32,385 nucleotides of DNA from Ignavibacteria bacterium (GTDB taxonomy: Bacteria; Bacteroidota; Ignavibacteria; UBA10030). The notes below the pieces were generated by a model. That model did not search any database and had not been told where the DNA came from. It was given only the letters and a program-made list of their open reading frames with translations. Shown here in pieces: positions 15,423 to 23,582 of the stretch. Made by a program: the position numbers and the translations under genes. Each line of letters begins with the position of its first letter. Position 1 is the first letter of the stretch. The stretch is taken from NCBI GenBank assembly GCA_016873805.1, contig VGVZ01000033.1, positions 1 through 32,385 of the forward strand, given 5' to 3'.

Positions 15423-15953
15423 TTAGACGTTCGCGCGTTGCCGGGCAAATGCAGGGGGTTCTCCGACATATGCCGGTTCGGTTCCTTTCGATTCCCCGCG
15501 TTGTACCTTTCCCTGCAACAGTATGAGGGCGTTGAGGAGGTTATCCGGTCGCGGCGGACAGCCGGCAACATAGACATCGACCGGGAGAAATTGATCGATT
15601 CCCTGAACGACGGAGTAGGTACGATAGATACCGCCGGAAGAGGTGCATGCTCCCATCGCAATCACCCATTTCGGCTCGGGCATTTGGTCATAGATCTTTC
15701 GTACCACTTTCGCCATTTTGTACGTCGTCGTGCCGGCAACAATCATCACATCCGATTGGCGCGGGGAAAACCGGAAAACCTCCGACCCGAATCGTGAGGC
15801 ATCGAATCGGGGTCCGGCAAAAGCCATCATCTCGATCGCGCAGCAAGAGATCCCCATCGGCATGGGCCACAGTGAATTCTTGCGGCACCAGTTGATCGCA
15901 TCATCCAGCTTTGTCAGAAGAAAACTGTCTCCAAGCGCCTTCTCTAGTCCCAT
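15423..15953 (-). CDS. nuoB: NADH-quinone oxidoreductase subunit B
   Basis: PSST-type subunit carrying the terminal N2 [4Fe-4S] cluster that reduces quinone. The ligands are the adjacent pair Cys37-Cys38 (ISCCAIEM), Cys103 (GACTSSGG) and Cys132 (AGCPPRP). The open frame extends upstream to 16064, but those residues look like nothing in the family and would overlap nuoA deeply; I choose the ATG at 15953 (MGLEKAL), giving 176 residues and a 10-base overlap with nuoA. Confidence 0.96.
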   Translation of the reverse strand: MGLEKALGDSFLLTKLDDAINWCRKNSLWPMPMGISCCAIEMMAFAGPRFDASRFGSEVFRFSPRQSDVMIVAGTTTYKMAKVVRKIYDQMPEPKWVIAMGACTSSGGIYRTYSVVQGIDQFLPVDVYVAGCPPRPDNLLNALILLQGKVQRGESKGTEPAYVGEPPAFARQRANV

Positions 15954-16300
15954 TCCAACGCTCCCTTCCTCCAGACATAGACAAAACCAAGAAACAGGAT
16001 CACAACGAACACCGTCATCGTCACGAACCCAAGCCACCCCAGCGATTTGAACGACACCGCCCATGGATAGAGAAAAACGACTTCGATATCGAACAGAATA
16101 AAGAGGACGGCGACAAGATAAAACTTCACGGAGAATCGCTCACGGGCGGTCCGGACGGGCTCCATGCCGCTCTCATACGTCGTGAGTTTCTCTTCGGACG
16201 GTCGCTTTGGACCGAGCCACTCATTGAGTTTCACCATGATGATGCCGAAGAGAACACCAACCGCAATCATCAGAAAAATGGGGATGTAGTTGTCGAGCAT
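15944..16300 (-). CDS. nuoA: NADH-quinone oxidoreductase subunit A
   Basis: Small membrane subunit next to the quinone site, 118 residues with three transmembrane helices: about 5-25, 60-80 and 88-110. The conserved loop [12 protein letters not shown] (with Glu-Ser-Gly in place of the usual E-C-G) and the FLYPWAV segment after the second helix identify it. First gene of the operon. No clear Shine-Dalgarno site precedes the ATG; a weak TTATCA-18-TAGAAT promoter match would put the transcript start almost at the ATG. Confidence 0.95.
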   Translation of the reverse strand: MLDNYIPIFLMIAVGVLFGIIMVKLNEWLGPKRPSEEKLTTYESGMEPVRTARERFSVKFYLVAVLFILFDIEVVFLYPWAVSFKSLGWLGFVTMTVFVVILFLGFVYVWRKGALEWD

Positions 16301-16372
16301 GGGTGTATTCTAATGAACAACCGAGGGATATGATAAGTGCCAGAGGATTGCAGGCATCGAAGCCATTCGTTT

Positions 16373-16517
16373 CGGGCAACAACGCCGCGCGTTTGCGAAC
16401 TATTCAGCCAGCGCCGAAGGCCGCTATGAATCCCCTTATTGCGGCCGGAGGCGCTGAGCCCGTGAGCAAACGCGTGGAGCGGTTCTGATCTCATTTGTTG
16501 AGCGTCGTTGTTGCCCG
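16373..16517. repeat. 145-bp complex inverted repeat (nested hairpin)
   Basis: Outer arms CGGGCAACAACG (16373-16384) and CGTTGTTGCCCG (16506-16517) are perfect. Inside, CGCGTTTGC (16388-16396) pairs with GCAAACGCG (16466-16474), and AGCGCC plus GGCCGC (16410-16424) pair with GCGGCC plus GGCGCT (16441-16455) around a 16-base loop. It lies in the 319-bp gene-free stretch between nuoA and the unknown gene at 16620. Size and nested shape recall integron attC sites, but the conserved RYYYAAC/GTTRRRY boxes do not match. It could also be a structured RNA or a decayed palindromic element. Confidence 0.75.
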
Positions 16518-16595
16518 TGTTATACGCTGGCAAAGTTCTTCTGAAATGGCGTTTTGCGGGACATGAACAAAACCTTGAGTTTGAGCGACTGGTTG

Positions 16596-16990
16596 GCGCG
16601 CGTCGCCTCGTCAAATAGTCTAGATGAGTTCTACGCCTTCCTTTTTGCACTGAGGCACCGCTTTGGAGAACACCAGAAGTTGCTGTGCTAATAGACCCAA
16701 CTTATTCACGAACATCTCGTCGGCTGTTTCGAGTCCGGACAAAGACGTTTGGGAGCTCTTGATAAGTACTTGAAGTCGGTCGTGATCGATTAGCATGCGT
16801 TGAAAGGTGTTGGGATCCTGAAGTAGCTCTGTGAACAAGCCAAGGAGATCGCGAATCTGTGATTGTCTGTCTTGGTATTCTTGCGACAAAGTGGAAAGGT
16901 GACCGCTGATTTCCTCAAGCGGTGCAGAGAGCTCAAAAGTCTTGTGGTTAGGCATTGTTGGTCAGTCAAGTGTTTGATGGCGACGCGCGC
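16596..16990. repeat. inverted repeat pair flanking the unknown gene at 16620
   Basis: GCGCGCGTCGCC (16596-16607) and GGCGACGCGCGC (16979-16990) are 12-bp perfect inverted copies, extending to 14 of 15 bases with a flanking YAA. They bracket a single ORF with 12 and 23 bases to spare, as the ends of a small cassette or non-autonomous element might. No target duplication is obvious. Confidence 0.6.
16620..16955 (-). CDS. small hypothetical protein, likely alpha-helical
   Basis: 111 residues with no family I recognise. It is predicted to be largely helical, with heptad-like hydrophobic spacing in ISGHLSTLSQEYQDRQSQI and LGLFTELLQDPNTFQRML, and a single Cys near the end (PQCKKEGVELI). No signal peptide or membrane segment. 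The ATG at 16955 has no strong Shine-Dalgarno site. It stands alone between nuoA and the DUF819 gene, is flanked by an inverted repeat, and lies beside a large hairpin, so it may be an accessory or cassette-borne gene. Confidence 0.55.
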   Translation of the reverse strand: MPNHKTFELSAPLEEISGHLSTLSQEYQDRQSQIRDLLGLFTELLQDPNTFQRMLIDHDRLQVLIKSSQTSLSGLETADEMFVNKLGLLAQQLLVFSKAVPQCKKEGVELI

Positions 16991-17216
16991 TAATTCTTGC
17001 TTAGATGGATTTCAAACAAAGACGCTATCCGGCTTGATAAACAGTGCCTCAAAACGCCCACGAAATGAACCTTTGCTTGCGTATAGCGTATGCAAAAATG
17101 TCGTGCCATTGTAACGAAAAAACGCCCGAAAGTCAACGAATCACGACGACGAGAGAATGCAAACCGTTCGACGACTCGCGCGTTCCCATTCGCGAGAATC
17201 GCTCCCCTCCACACCG

Positions 17217-18386
17217 CTACTCAATCCAAAAACATATTTGTGCGACTGCCATCCCAACGACCGTTCCCATGATGTTTCCCAACACTGCCATCAACAATCC
17301 GACCGCGGCGAGGGAACTTTGGTACACCGTCGCGACGATCGGTGCGGTGACGGGTCCGCCGATGTTCGCCTGACTCGCGGTTGCCATGAGAAACATCGGA
17401 GCACGGAAGAATCGACCTGCGGCGAGAAGAAAGCTCGCGTGGATCAGAATGATGGTCACTCCCGCAACAAGAAACAACGGCGCATCAAGAATCCCTTTGA
17501 GATCTGCCTTTGCGCCGATCGTCGCCAGCAGGAGATAGAAGAGATATTGCCCCAAGACCGATGATCCCGCGAATTCGAGGTCTGACGCCTTCGTAAACGA
17601 AAGCGCAACACCAACGAGCGTGGAAAGAATGATCGCCCAACCAAATGCGTTCACCACGGCTCCAATCTCCGGAAGAAGCTTCCCGAGTTCGAGCATGAAG
17701 TAGCCAACGGCAAATCCGATTGCCAGGATCAGGGTGAGATCGTAGAACTTCAGAGGTCGACGATTACTGCTCTCTATTTGCCGCATCTTTTCGTTCAGCT
17801 CGAGAACCACGGTCTGATCAACTCCGTTTCTTGCGTCAAGTCGATTCTGCAGTACCGACAAGGCAATCACAACTCCCATCCATCCGTACCCGACGACGGT
17901 GTCCACGACGATCAACGGACCCAGCATGGAATCCGGAGTGCCGACACTCGATGCGACGGCGACCATGTTTGCGCTTCCGCCGATCCAGCTGCCGGTCAGC
18001 GCGCCGAAGCCCCGCCACGAATCCGGAGGGAGCCACCAATGGAAGACCGTGAACGAGACAATGGCCCCAACCGCGATACCGGCCGTTCCCATCAGCATTG
18101 TGGCGATCGCTTTTCCTCCCAGCTTCGCAAGGGCAGGGGCATTGGCGCCGAGCAGCATGAGGACAAGAGCCGTCGGAAGCAAATAGAGCCGCACCCAGTC
18201 ATAGAAAGGACTGCTTTGCGGTATGATCCCCAGGTTGGATGAAAGCATCGGGAGGAAGTAAATCCAGATCGCCGGCGGGAGATATCGAAAAATCGTGGCA
18301 ACTGATTTTCGTTCGCTGATCCAGTGCAGGATTCCGATCAGCGCGACGAGGTAGACAAGAATGGCAGCCGGTTCAGTGATGAGCAC
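17217..18386 (-). CDS. DUF819 family membrane protein
   Basis: 389-residue polytopic membrane protein of the DUF819 (PF05684, YjcL-like) family. About ten hydrophobic helices; family blocks are GALTGSWIGGSANMVAVA near residue 130, the PLIVVDTVVGYGWMG segment, and in the second half LLATIGAKADLKGI and ASQANIGGPVTAPIVA. The two halves look like an inverted repeat, as in secondary transporters. Substrate unknown. The ATG lies 65 bases after the stop of the NlpC/P60 gene on the same strand. The 261-base gap on its 3' side (16956-17216) holds one repeat arm and no gene. Confidence 0.9.
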   Translation of the reverse strand: MLITEPAAILVYLVALIGILHWISERKSVATIFRYLPPAIWIYFLPMLSSNLGIIPQSSPFYDWVRLYLLPTALVLMLLGANAPALAKLGGKAIATMLMGTAGIAVGAIVSFTVFHWWLPPDSWRGFGALTGSWIGGSANMVAVASSVGTPDSMLGPLIVVDTVVGYGWMGVVIALSVLQNRLDARNGVDQTVVLELNEKMRQIESSNRRPLKFYDLTLILAIGFAVGYFMLELGKLLPEIGAVVNAFGWAIILSTLVGVALSFTKASDLEFAGSSVLGQYLFYLLLATIGAKADLKGILDAPLFLVAGVTIILIHASFLLAAGRFFRAPMFLMATASQANIGGPVTAPIVATVYQSSLAAVGLLMAVLGNIMGTVVGMAVAQICFWIE

Positions 18387-18451
18387 GATGATTGTTTTTC
18401 TTCAGATTGGCAAACAATGAGCTCCATCAACCATAAGAGAGCTGGGAATTA

Positions 18452-19648
18452 TCAAATCGTCTCCGGAATCGGTGAAATGCCGATGAGCCGGCGGGCGCGC
18501 ACGTATGTGCGGAGACGTTCCTCATCGTAATGAGGATGTTTCGGATCGAAGCTGTTTAAACGCACTTTGCCGGCACAATGGATGAATTCCTTCTCTCCGA
18601 GATAGATACCGACGTGCCAGATCCGTTCAGGTTTTTCCTCGGTCGCTTTTCGACCGAAGAACAGCAGATCCCCCTTCTTCAATCCTGAAAAATCATCCCC
18701 TTCGTTGACAACCTCTCCCATCGTCGCCTGCTGGTCGGCGTCGCGATTCAGGTCCAAACCGTTCAAACGAAAGACGATCTTCGTGAATCCGGAGCAATCA
18801 AATCCTTTTGCCGATGTTCCTCCCCACAGATACGGCACACCAACGAACAACCGGGCGACGTGTTCCACACTCTCCCCCGCCAATTTTCTCTCTCGTTTCC
18901 ATTTCGCATAGTCCTGCACGATCTCCCTCTCGAGGAAGCCTCGTCTGCCGTCAGGAAACTCAACCTCCGTCCATCCTCCTCTCTCTCCCCGTCGACCGAT
19001 CAATCCGCCCATCACCACATCAGAGACCGCGAGTGACTTCGCATCCGGTTTCTGCCGGACGACACCGAAGTAATCCGTGACGATCACCTTCTGCGCTGCA
19101 ATCCAGCGATCCACGGCATTTTGGTCCCCGAGCGCCATGGCATCGCGGTCGAGCCAGCCAAGGTATCGATCGGGCGCTTGCACGTAGTACCACGAACCCT
19201 CTTTCTTCAAAATCTTCAACACGGTTCCCATGAGAACCTGGGTCACAAGCTCGGCGGGGTGCTGCGGCTTGCCTCTCATATTGCCGACGCTTACCGCAAC
19301 GATGCCGAACCTCTTCTCACCGAGACGCTCGTCCGGGAGGATGCGGATGCTATCGACGGTCTCACCCGTCGCCTTCTCCCGGAAGAGTGCAAGCACGTTG
19401 TCTCTGACGGCCTGATCTTCCACCTCTCCCTTCACGATGATGTTCGATCCGCTGCGACTCCACGTGACGTCAAAAACCGCAACCCTTCGGTCCGGCGCGT
19501 GAGCCTGCTGGAGCGTGGCGAGCGAACGACGAATCTCCTCGTCTTGCTTCTGGTGTGAAGGAGTGCATGAGGCGAGGAAGCATACGATGGCGAGTCCTAT
19601 TGACGTGCCTACCATCTGCCATCGATTGACTGATTTGACTTGTGACAT
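18452..19648 (-). CDS. NlpC/P60 (C40) cell-wall peptidase lipoprotein
   Basis: 398 residues. A signal peptide ends in the lipobox LASC with Cys28, so it is a lipoprotein. Residues 55-105 resemble a BON-like alpha/beta domain (VFDVTWSRSGSNIIVKGEV). Residues 115-245 form SH3-type repeats (VLKILKKEGSWYYVQAPD; GGWTEVEFPDGRRGFL). The catalytic NlpC/P60 domain follows: Cys285 in GFDCSGF, His345 in HVGIYLG and His357 in IHCAG. It should cut gamma-D-Glu to diamino-acid bonds in peptidoglycan peptides. Start ATG with a good GAGGAG site. Upstream lies the REP-like array. Confidence 0.93.
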   Translation of the reverse strand: MSQVKSVNRWQMVGTSIGLAIVCFLASCTPSHQKQDEEIRRSLATLQQAHAPDRRVAVFDVTWSRSGSNIIVKGEVEDQAVRDNVLALFREKATGETVDSIRILPDERLGEKRFGIVAVSVGNMRGKPQHPAELVTQVLMGTVLKILKKEGSWYYVQAPDRYLGWLDRDAMALGDQNAVDRWIAAQKVIVTDYFGVVRQKPDAKSLAVSDVVMGGLIGRRGERGGWTEVEFPDGRRGFLEREIVQDYAKWKRERKLAGESVEHVARLFVGVPYLWGGTSAKGFDCSGFTKIVFRLNGLDLNRDADQQATMGEVVNEGDDFSGLKKGDLLFFGRKATEEKPERIWHVGIYLGEKEFIHCAGKVRLNSFDPKHPHYDEERLRTYVRARRLIGISPIPETI

Positions 19649-19705
19649 AATCGCTCCTCAATGATCGTGAAAGTGTGGTATCAACTTGCTTTTTGGGTCA
19701 AGCTC

Positions 19706-20299
19706 AGCCATCCGTTGATACGGACGGCTGTTAAAGATCATGAAGACGCTGATAAACCCCGCCAAGCGGGGTTTTGCATTCCCAGAAGCCGTCGACTTCA
19801 GTCGATGGCGGCTGGTCAGCCATCCGTTGATACGGACGGCTGTTAAAGATCATGAAGACCCTGATAGAGGTTGTCCAAAAAGGAGCAAATGTCATTCTGA
19901 ACGGAGCCCTGCCTGCCGGTCCGAAGGACCCCTTTGGGGCAGGCAGGGAAGCGGAGTGAAGAATCTGCTTTTTTGAATCAGATTCTTCGTCCCACTTGGG
20001 AAGCAGTGGGACTCAGAATGACTTTTTGGTCAGCCTCTCGCATCCGCAGAAGCCGTCGACTTCCGTCGATGGCGGCTGGTCAGCCATCCGTTGATACGGA
20101 CGGCTGATAAAGATCATTGAAGACCCTGACAAACCCCGCAAAGCGGGGTTTTGCATTCCCAGAAGCCGTCGACTTCAGTCGATGGCGGCTGGTCAGCCAT
20201 CCGTTGATACGGACGGCTGTTAAAGATCATGAAGACCCTGACAAACCCCGCAAAGCGGGGTTTCGCATTCCTAGAAGCCGTCGACTTCAGTCGATGGCG
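19706..20299. repeat. array of four 112-bp REP-like units, one interrupted
   Basis: The unit begins AGCCATCCGTTGATACGG. Copies start at 19706, 19818, 20082 and 20195 (periods 112, 264 and 113). Each unit holds three hairpins: AGCCATCCGT/ACGGACGGCT, AACCCCGC/GCGGGGTT and GCCGTCGACT/AGTCGATGGC. The second copy has its middle hairpin replaced by the element at 19866-20038. Between copies the hairpin DNA is almost identical, indicating recent amplification. The array fills the 711-base gap between the Ig-like and NlpC/P60 genes, both minus strand. The central hairpin with flanking A and T runs could terminate transcription. Confidence 0.9.
19866..20038. mobile_element. MITE-like element within the REP array
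   Basis: Terminal inverted repeats AGAGGTTGTCCAAAAAG (19866-19882) and CTTTTTGGTCAGCCTCT (20022-20038) match at 15 of 17 positions. Inside are GTCATTCTGA near the left and TCAGAATGAC near the right, plus an inner GCCTGCC/GGCAGG pair and an AGAATCTG/CAGATTCT pair. No ORF, about 173 bp. The GTCATTCTGA...GAAGAATCT layout is, from memory, a widespread non-coding repeat type. It replaced about 22 bp of the host unit rather than leaving a clean target duplication. Confidence 0.65.
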
Positions 20300-20359
20300 A
20301 TGGAAGTTAACGCCAAAAATCGTGCGCTCTTTCTGAGGCGGAAACTTCGTGCAAGGGGT

Positions 20360-22123
20360 TCATGGCAATTGCAGCTTCAATCCTTCAACGGGCCAGCGGG
20401 CCCGAAGCTTGAGAGTATCCGGATACACAGTAAATCGTTCCGCCCGGACATAGGGAAAGGGTTGCCCCGGATCGAATTTGCCGTTTCTATTCCTATCGCG
20501 GAAGGCCTCGATCAGATAACGTCCCTCAACGATATTCCTGAAGATGAACGGACCGGGAGCCTCGATTCTCACGCTCGTCGGCTCTTGATCACGTCGCTCT
20601 GCCTCTCTTGCGACGACGTAGACGGGACCTTGAGCATCTCGCACAGACGTATCCAAGACTGTTCCCGCGAGGCTGCTGAACCGATCCGTGTCGATCGTGG
20701 AGAACTTCAGCACAAAGAGCGAATCTCTTCCCCCAACACCGAAGAAGTCCGTGAAACGAGACGCATCGACGGTGAGGGCATACCAAGATCTTCCGGCCAA
20801 CGTTTGTTCCGGACGGATGATGAGCATCATGCCGCTCTGCCATTCGGTGAGGATGTCGAACGAATTGCCCAGACTGTCGGTCAACGAAACCGCCAGGGAA
20901 TCGACATGACGTCGAACGGGACGGGAAAACATCACTGCGATTTCCGGCGACAGCGAGATGTCTCGCGACATCGTTGGGAACGAAAATGAAGCGACCGTCA
21001 CGACACCCGTGTCGGGCTCCGATGTCACGGCGTAGACGAGAGTGCTTGCCGAAGGATTGATGGAAAGTCCCTTCGTATCGCTCACCCTTGCGCCCACTGT
21101 GTGGGGTGAGCCTGTCGTGAGACTATCGACAACAAGGAGCACTTCGAGGTTGCGGGGAGGCACCGGCTCCGCCGCAGCAATTGTCGCCTTTCTTCCCGAG
21201 ACCGTGTCGATAACCGTGAAGTTCTCGGCTCCAATCGTTCGCACATTGATCTCCTCAGAGAACTCGAGACGCAGCAGGCGACGGCCGATGTTCACGACTT
21301 TGATGAGGCGTGGAGCGGTCGTGTCCTCCTTGGCGAGACGAAAATCTATCCCTCGAATTCTTGCGGAATCGGCACCGATCGGGAGATCAATGGCCGCCAT
21401 CCCAAACTCATCGGCTTCGGGAACGTAGAGCAGGTTTTTGAATTCATCTCTCACCGCCAGGAGTCGATACGTTCCGAGCGCCAGATGACTCAGCGTGTAT
21501 TTGCCCTCCTTCCCGGTTTGTGTGGAATAGTCCGGTTTGGTGCGGCGCGGATCAAGCGTATCGGGGTTGAGGGGATCGAGGCGATAGGCGAAGACCATGA
21601 TGCCTGACGACGGATCTGCGGGTTTCGCGGGATACACTCTCCCTTCGATCACACCTTCATCGATGTGATGGCCGGTCGAGAACGCAAGCGTGAACGATTC
21701 GGCCATCCTGTTGCGATTACGAACATCGACGACGTCTGTCCCGACGTTGACGACATAGGTCGTGTTTTCCCGGAGCCGCTCGGAGAATCGGATTTCCACC
21801 TCCCGTCCGCTCCAGTCGAACTCCAGCATTCCCACGTTCGGCGAGATGAAGAGCGCGTTCTCGAGAGAGGGGCGATCGACGTATTCGTCAAACTCAAACA
21901 CGATGCGCGAATCCTGAAATCGTGTGCTGTTGTGCTCCGGGTACGTCGCAATGATGGATGGAGGATCTTTGTCTTCCGGTCCGCCAGAGGGGGGAAATTG
22001 CCCTGCGCACGACCAGATCATACCCGCCGCCAGGAGAAGGACGCGCAGTTGCAGGAAAGTGAACACGTCGTTCGAGCATGTCCTATCGTTCGCTTTAGCG
22101 GTCGAGAAGTTTCGAAGGGGCAT
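20360..22123 (-). CDS. lipoprotein with Ig-like (SbsA-type) and carboxypeptidase-like domains
   Basis: 587 residues. A hydrophobic signal (LQLRVLLLAAGMIWS) leads to Cys39, followed by the AGQFPPSGGPEDKDPPSII segment typical of FCB-group surface lipoproteins. Residues 55-150 form a Big_5/SbsA Ig-like domain (RIVFEFDEYV, LRENTTYVVNVG). Residues 155-265 look like a carboxypeptidase-regulatory-like fold (EGRVYPAKPADPSSGIMVFAY; GKYTLSHLALGTYRL). Further Ig-like units follow near 275-370 and 385-480, and a last beta domain holds FRDRNRNGKFDPGQPF. The first 20 residues are atypical for a signal, and GTG at 22066 is a possible shorter start. Role unknown, probably cell-surface or secretion-associated. 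Confidence 0.8.
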   Translation of the reverse strand: MPLRNFSTAKANDRTCSNDVFTFLQLRVLLLAAGMIWSCAGQFPPSGGPEDKDPPSIIATYPEHNSTRFQDSRIVFEFDEYVDRPSLENALFISPNVGMLEFDWSGREVEIRFSERLRENTTYVVNVGTDVVDVRNRNRMAESFTLAFSTGHHIDEGVIEGRVYPAKPADPSSGIMVFAYRLDPLNPDTLDPRRTKPDYSTQTGKEGKYTLSHLALGTYRLLAVRDEFKNLLYVPEADEFGMAAIDLPIGADSARIRGIDFRLAKEDTTAPRLIKVVNIGRRLLRLEFSEEINVRTIGAENFTVIDTVSGRKATIAAAEPVPPRNLEVLLVVDSLTTGSPHTVGARVSDTKGLSINPSASTLVYAVTSEPDTGVVTVASFSFPTMSRDISLSPEIAVMFSRPVRRHVDSLAVSLTDSLGNSFDILTEWQSGMMLIIRPEQTLAGRSWYALTVDASRFTDFFGVGGRDSLFVLKFSTIDTDRFSSLAGTVLDTSVRDAQGPVYVVAREAERRDQEPTSVRIEAPGPFIFRNIVEGRYLIEAFRDRNRNGKFDPGQPFPYVRAERFTVYPDTLKLRARWPVEGLKLQLP

Positions 22124-22199
22124 GAGCCGCGAAGATCAGGTAAGTTGAGAGTGCTTGAGAAATAGTTGCGTGACTAAGGAGAAACGATGTTCGCCGGAA

Positions 22200-23270
22200 T
22201 CAGCCGGTCGAACCTCTATTTGCGCGATTCCGTTCTTCGGCTGCACGCCGCGCCCGCCTGAATTCCCTCACCGCGCGGAGATGTTCCGTGTACGTACTCG
22301 AGAATTTGTGAGCGCCGCTTCCATCCGCGACAAAGAAAATGTACGGATGTTGTTCGGGATACAGCGTCGCGAGGATGGAACTGCGTCCCGGATTGTTGAT
22401 CGGTCCCGGGGGCAGTCCGTAGTACCGATAGGTGTTGTACGGCGACGGTGTCCGAAGGTCGCTGTACAGAATCCGCCGCGGCCCATCGGTGATGATGTAC
22501 TGAATTGTCGGATCGGCTTCAAGCCGCATCCTCTTCTTCAGCCGGTTGTGATAGACCCCGGCGATCGTCCGTCGTTCGGAATCCAGACGCGTCTCCCCCT
22601 CCACAATCGAGGCGAGGGTGAGGACCTGATGCATCGACATGTTGAGCTGTCTCTCTCTCGCTTTCAACGAATCGTTGTAGAATCGGCGCAACGAACCGAC
22701 AACCCGTTCGATCACCTCGTCCTCGGTCGTGTTCCAATGAAATTGGTACGTGTCGGGGAGGAAATATCCTTCCAGATTGTGAACGCCGACTCCCAGAACG
22801 CGTATAAACGTCGTATCGTAACAAAGCGATCGCAGGAGCACGGAATCGATACCGAGAACCCGTCCGAACCTCTTCGTCACCGCTGTGATCCGCCATCCCT
22901 CCGGAATTGAGACGGTGACCAGCTTCCGGGCTGAGCCCGTCGTGAGTCCCTCGAGAATCTCTGTGTTGGAGAGTCCGCTCCGGAATACATACTTCCCGAA
23001 TTGGATCGACGTCGTTCCGCCCTTGAATCGCGCCGCCATCCGGAAGGTCCAGCGACTGGAGATGATTCCTTCCCTATCTAGCGAATCGAGAACCGTCCTG
23101 AACGTCGCTCCCCGAGCAACATAGATGACCCGTTCATCGGGATCGGAGAAGGTATTCGGCCACCAAAGGATCCATGTAGCAAGGACGAGGATGAGCGCAA
23201 CGCACGCGAGGAGGGCGATACCGATGCGACGATACGTTCGAACAAATCTGCCCAGATCCCCGACGTTCAT
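22200..23270 (-). CDS. mltG: endolytic murein transglycosylase MltG
   Basis: Inner-membrane lytic transglycosylase that cuts nascent glycan strands and so sets their length. One N-terminal transmembrane helix (residues 15-37), a LysM-like segment at about 47-110, then the YceG catalytic domain. The catalytic glutamate is Glu224 in LASIVEGET, where the usual form is VEKET; the LEGYFLPDTYQF block (167-178) is intact. 356 residues is typical. The ATG overlaps the chorismate mutase stop by ATGA-type overlap (4 bases), so the genes are translationally coupled. Confidence 0.95.
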   Translation of the reverse strand: MNVGDLGRFVRTYRRIGIALLACVALILVLATWILWWPNTFSDPDERVIYVARGATFRTVLDSLDREGIISSRWTFRMAARFKGGTTSIQFGKYVFRSGLSNTEILEGLTTGSARKLVTVSIPEGWRITAVTKRFGRVLGIDSVLLRSLCYDTTFIRVLGVGVHNLEGYFLPDTYQFHWNTTEDEVIERVVGSLRRFYNDSLKARERQLNMSMHQVLTLASIVEGETRLDSERRTIAGVYHNRLKKRMRLEADPTIQYIITDGPRRILYSDLRTPSPYNTYRYYGLPPGPINNPGRSSILATLYPEQHPYIFFVADGSGAHKFSSTYTEHLRAVREFRRARRAAEERNRANRGSTG

Positions 23271-23569
23271 TTCTTCTTCTTGCGTCCTTCCTTGCTTTCT
23301 GTCCCCATGTGCGCGCGCTCCACGGCTCGCGATTCGTCGATAATGCGTTCATAGACGCGCCTCAATTGAGGATTCTTGAGCGGACCCGTGTTTTGGGCGA
23401 GGACGTTGTGCAACACTTCGGCCTCTCGTTCGGGGGAATATGCCTCCATTCCCAGCCGGAGTTTTTCCTCCCCGATTTTCACCGCCTGACTTGCGCGCTC
23501 GTTGAGCAATAGGACGATCTGCTCGTCAAGCTCATCGATCTTTTTTCGCAGTTCTTCGATTGAGTCCAT
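23267..23569 (-). CDS. chorismate mutase, AroQ class
   Basis: A 100-residue all-helical chorismate mutase that turns chorismate into prephenate for Phe and Tyr synthesis. The first helix MDSIEELRKKIDELDEQIV with LLNERASQAVKIGEEK supplies the Arg and Lys ligands; the second part (YSPEREAEVL) and third helix (RVYERIIDESRAVE) complete the active site. The C-terminus is a lysine-rich tail (EGRKKKK). It is the monofunctional form with no DAHP synthase or prephenate dehydratase domain. 13 bases after tsaD, overlapping mltG. Confidence 0.93.
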   Translation of the reverse strand: MDSIEELRKKIDELDEQIVLLLNERASQAVKIGEEKLRLGMEAYSPEREAEVLHNVLAQNTGPLKNPQLRRVYERIIDESRAVERAHMGTESKEGRKKKK

Positions 23570-23582
23570 CGCTGGTCTTCGA

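Noticed and set aside
15954-16064. N-terminal extension of nuoB
   Set aside because: The 37 extra codons overlap nuoA and are unlike any NuoB; the ATG at 15953 fits the family.
16373-16517. Integron attC site
   Set aside because: The nested fold fits, but the outer boxes do not match RYYYAAC/GTTRRRY and no integrase is seen; kept only as a structured repeat.
16270-16650. 126-codon minus-strand ORF upstream of nuoA
   Set aside because: It runs through the large hairpin and overlaps both nuoA and the end of the 16620 gene; its sequence looks non-coding.
19706-20299. CRISPR array
   Set aside because: The repeat unit is 112 bp, the units abut without unique spacers, and no cas gene is near.
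20117-20989. 290-codon plus-strand ORF starting in the repeat array
   Set aside because: It reads through REP units and then antisense to the Ig-like lipoprotein gene; the repeated peptide comes from the repeat DNA.
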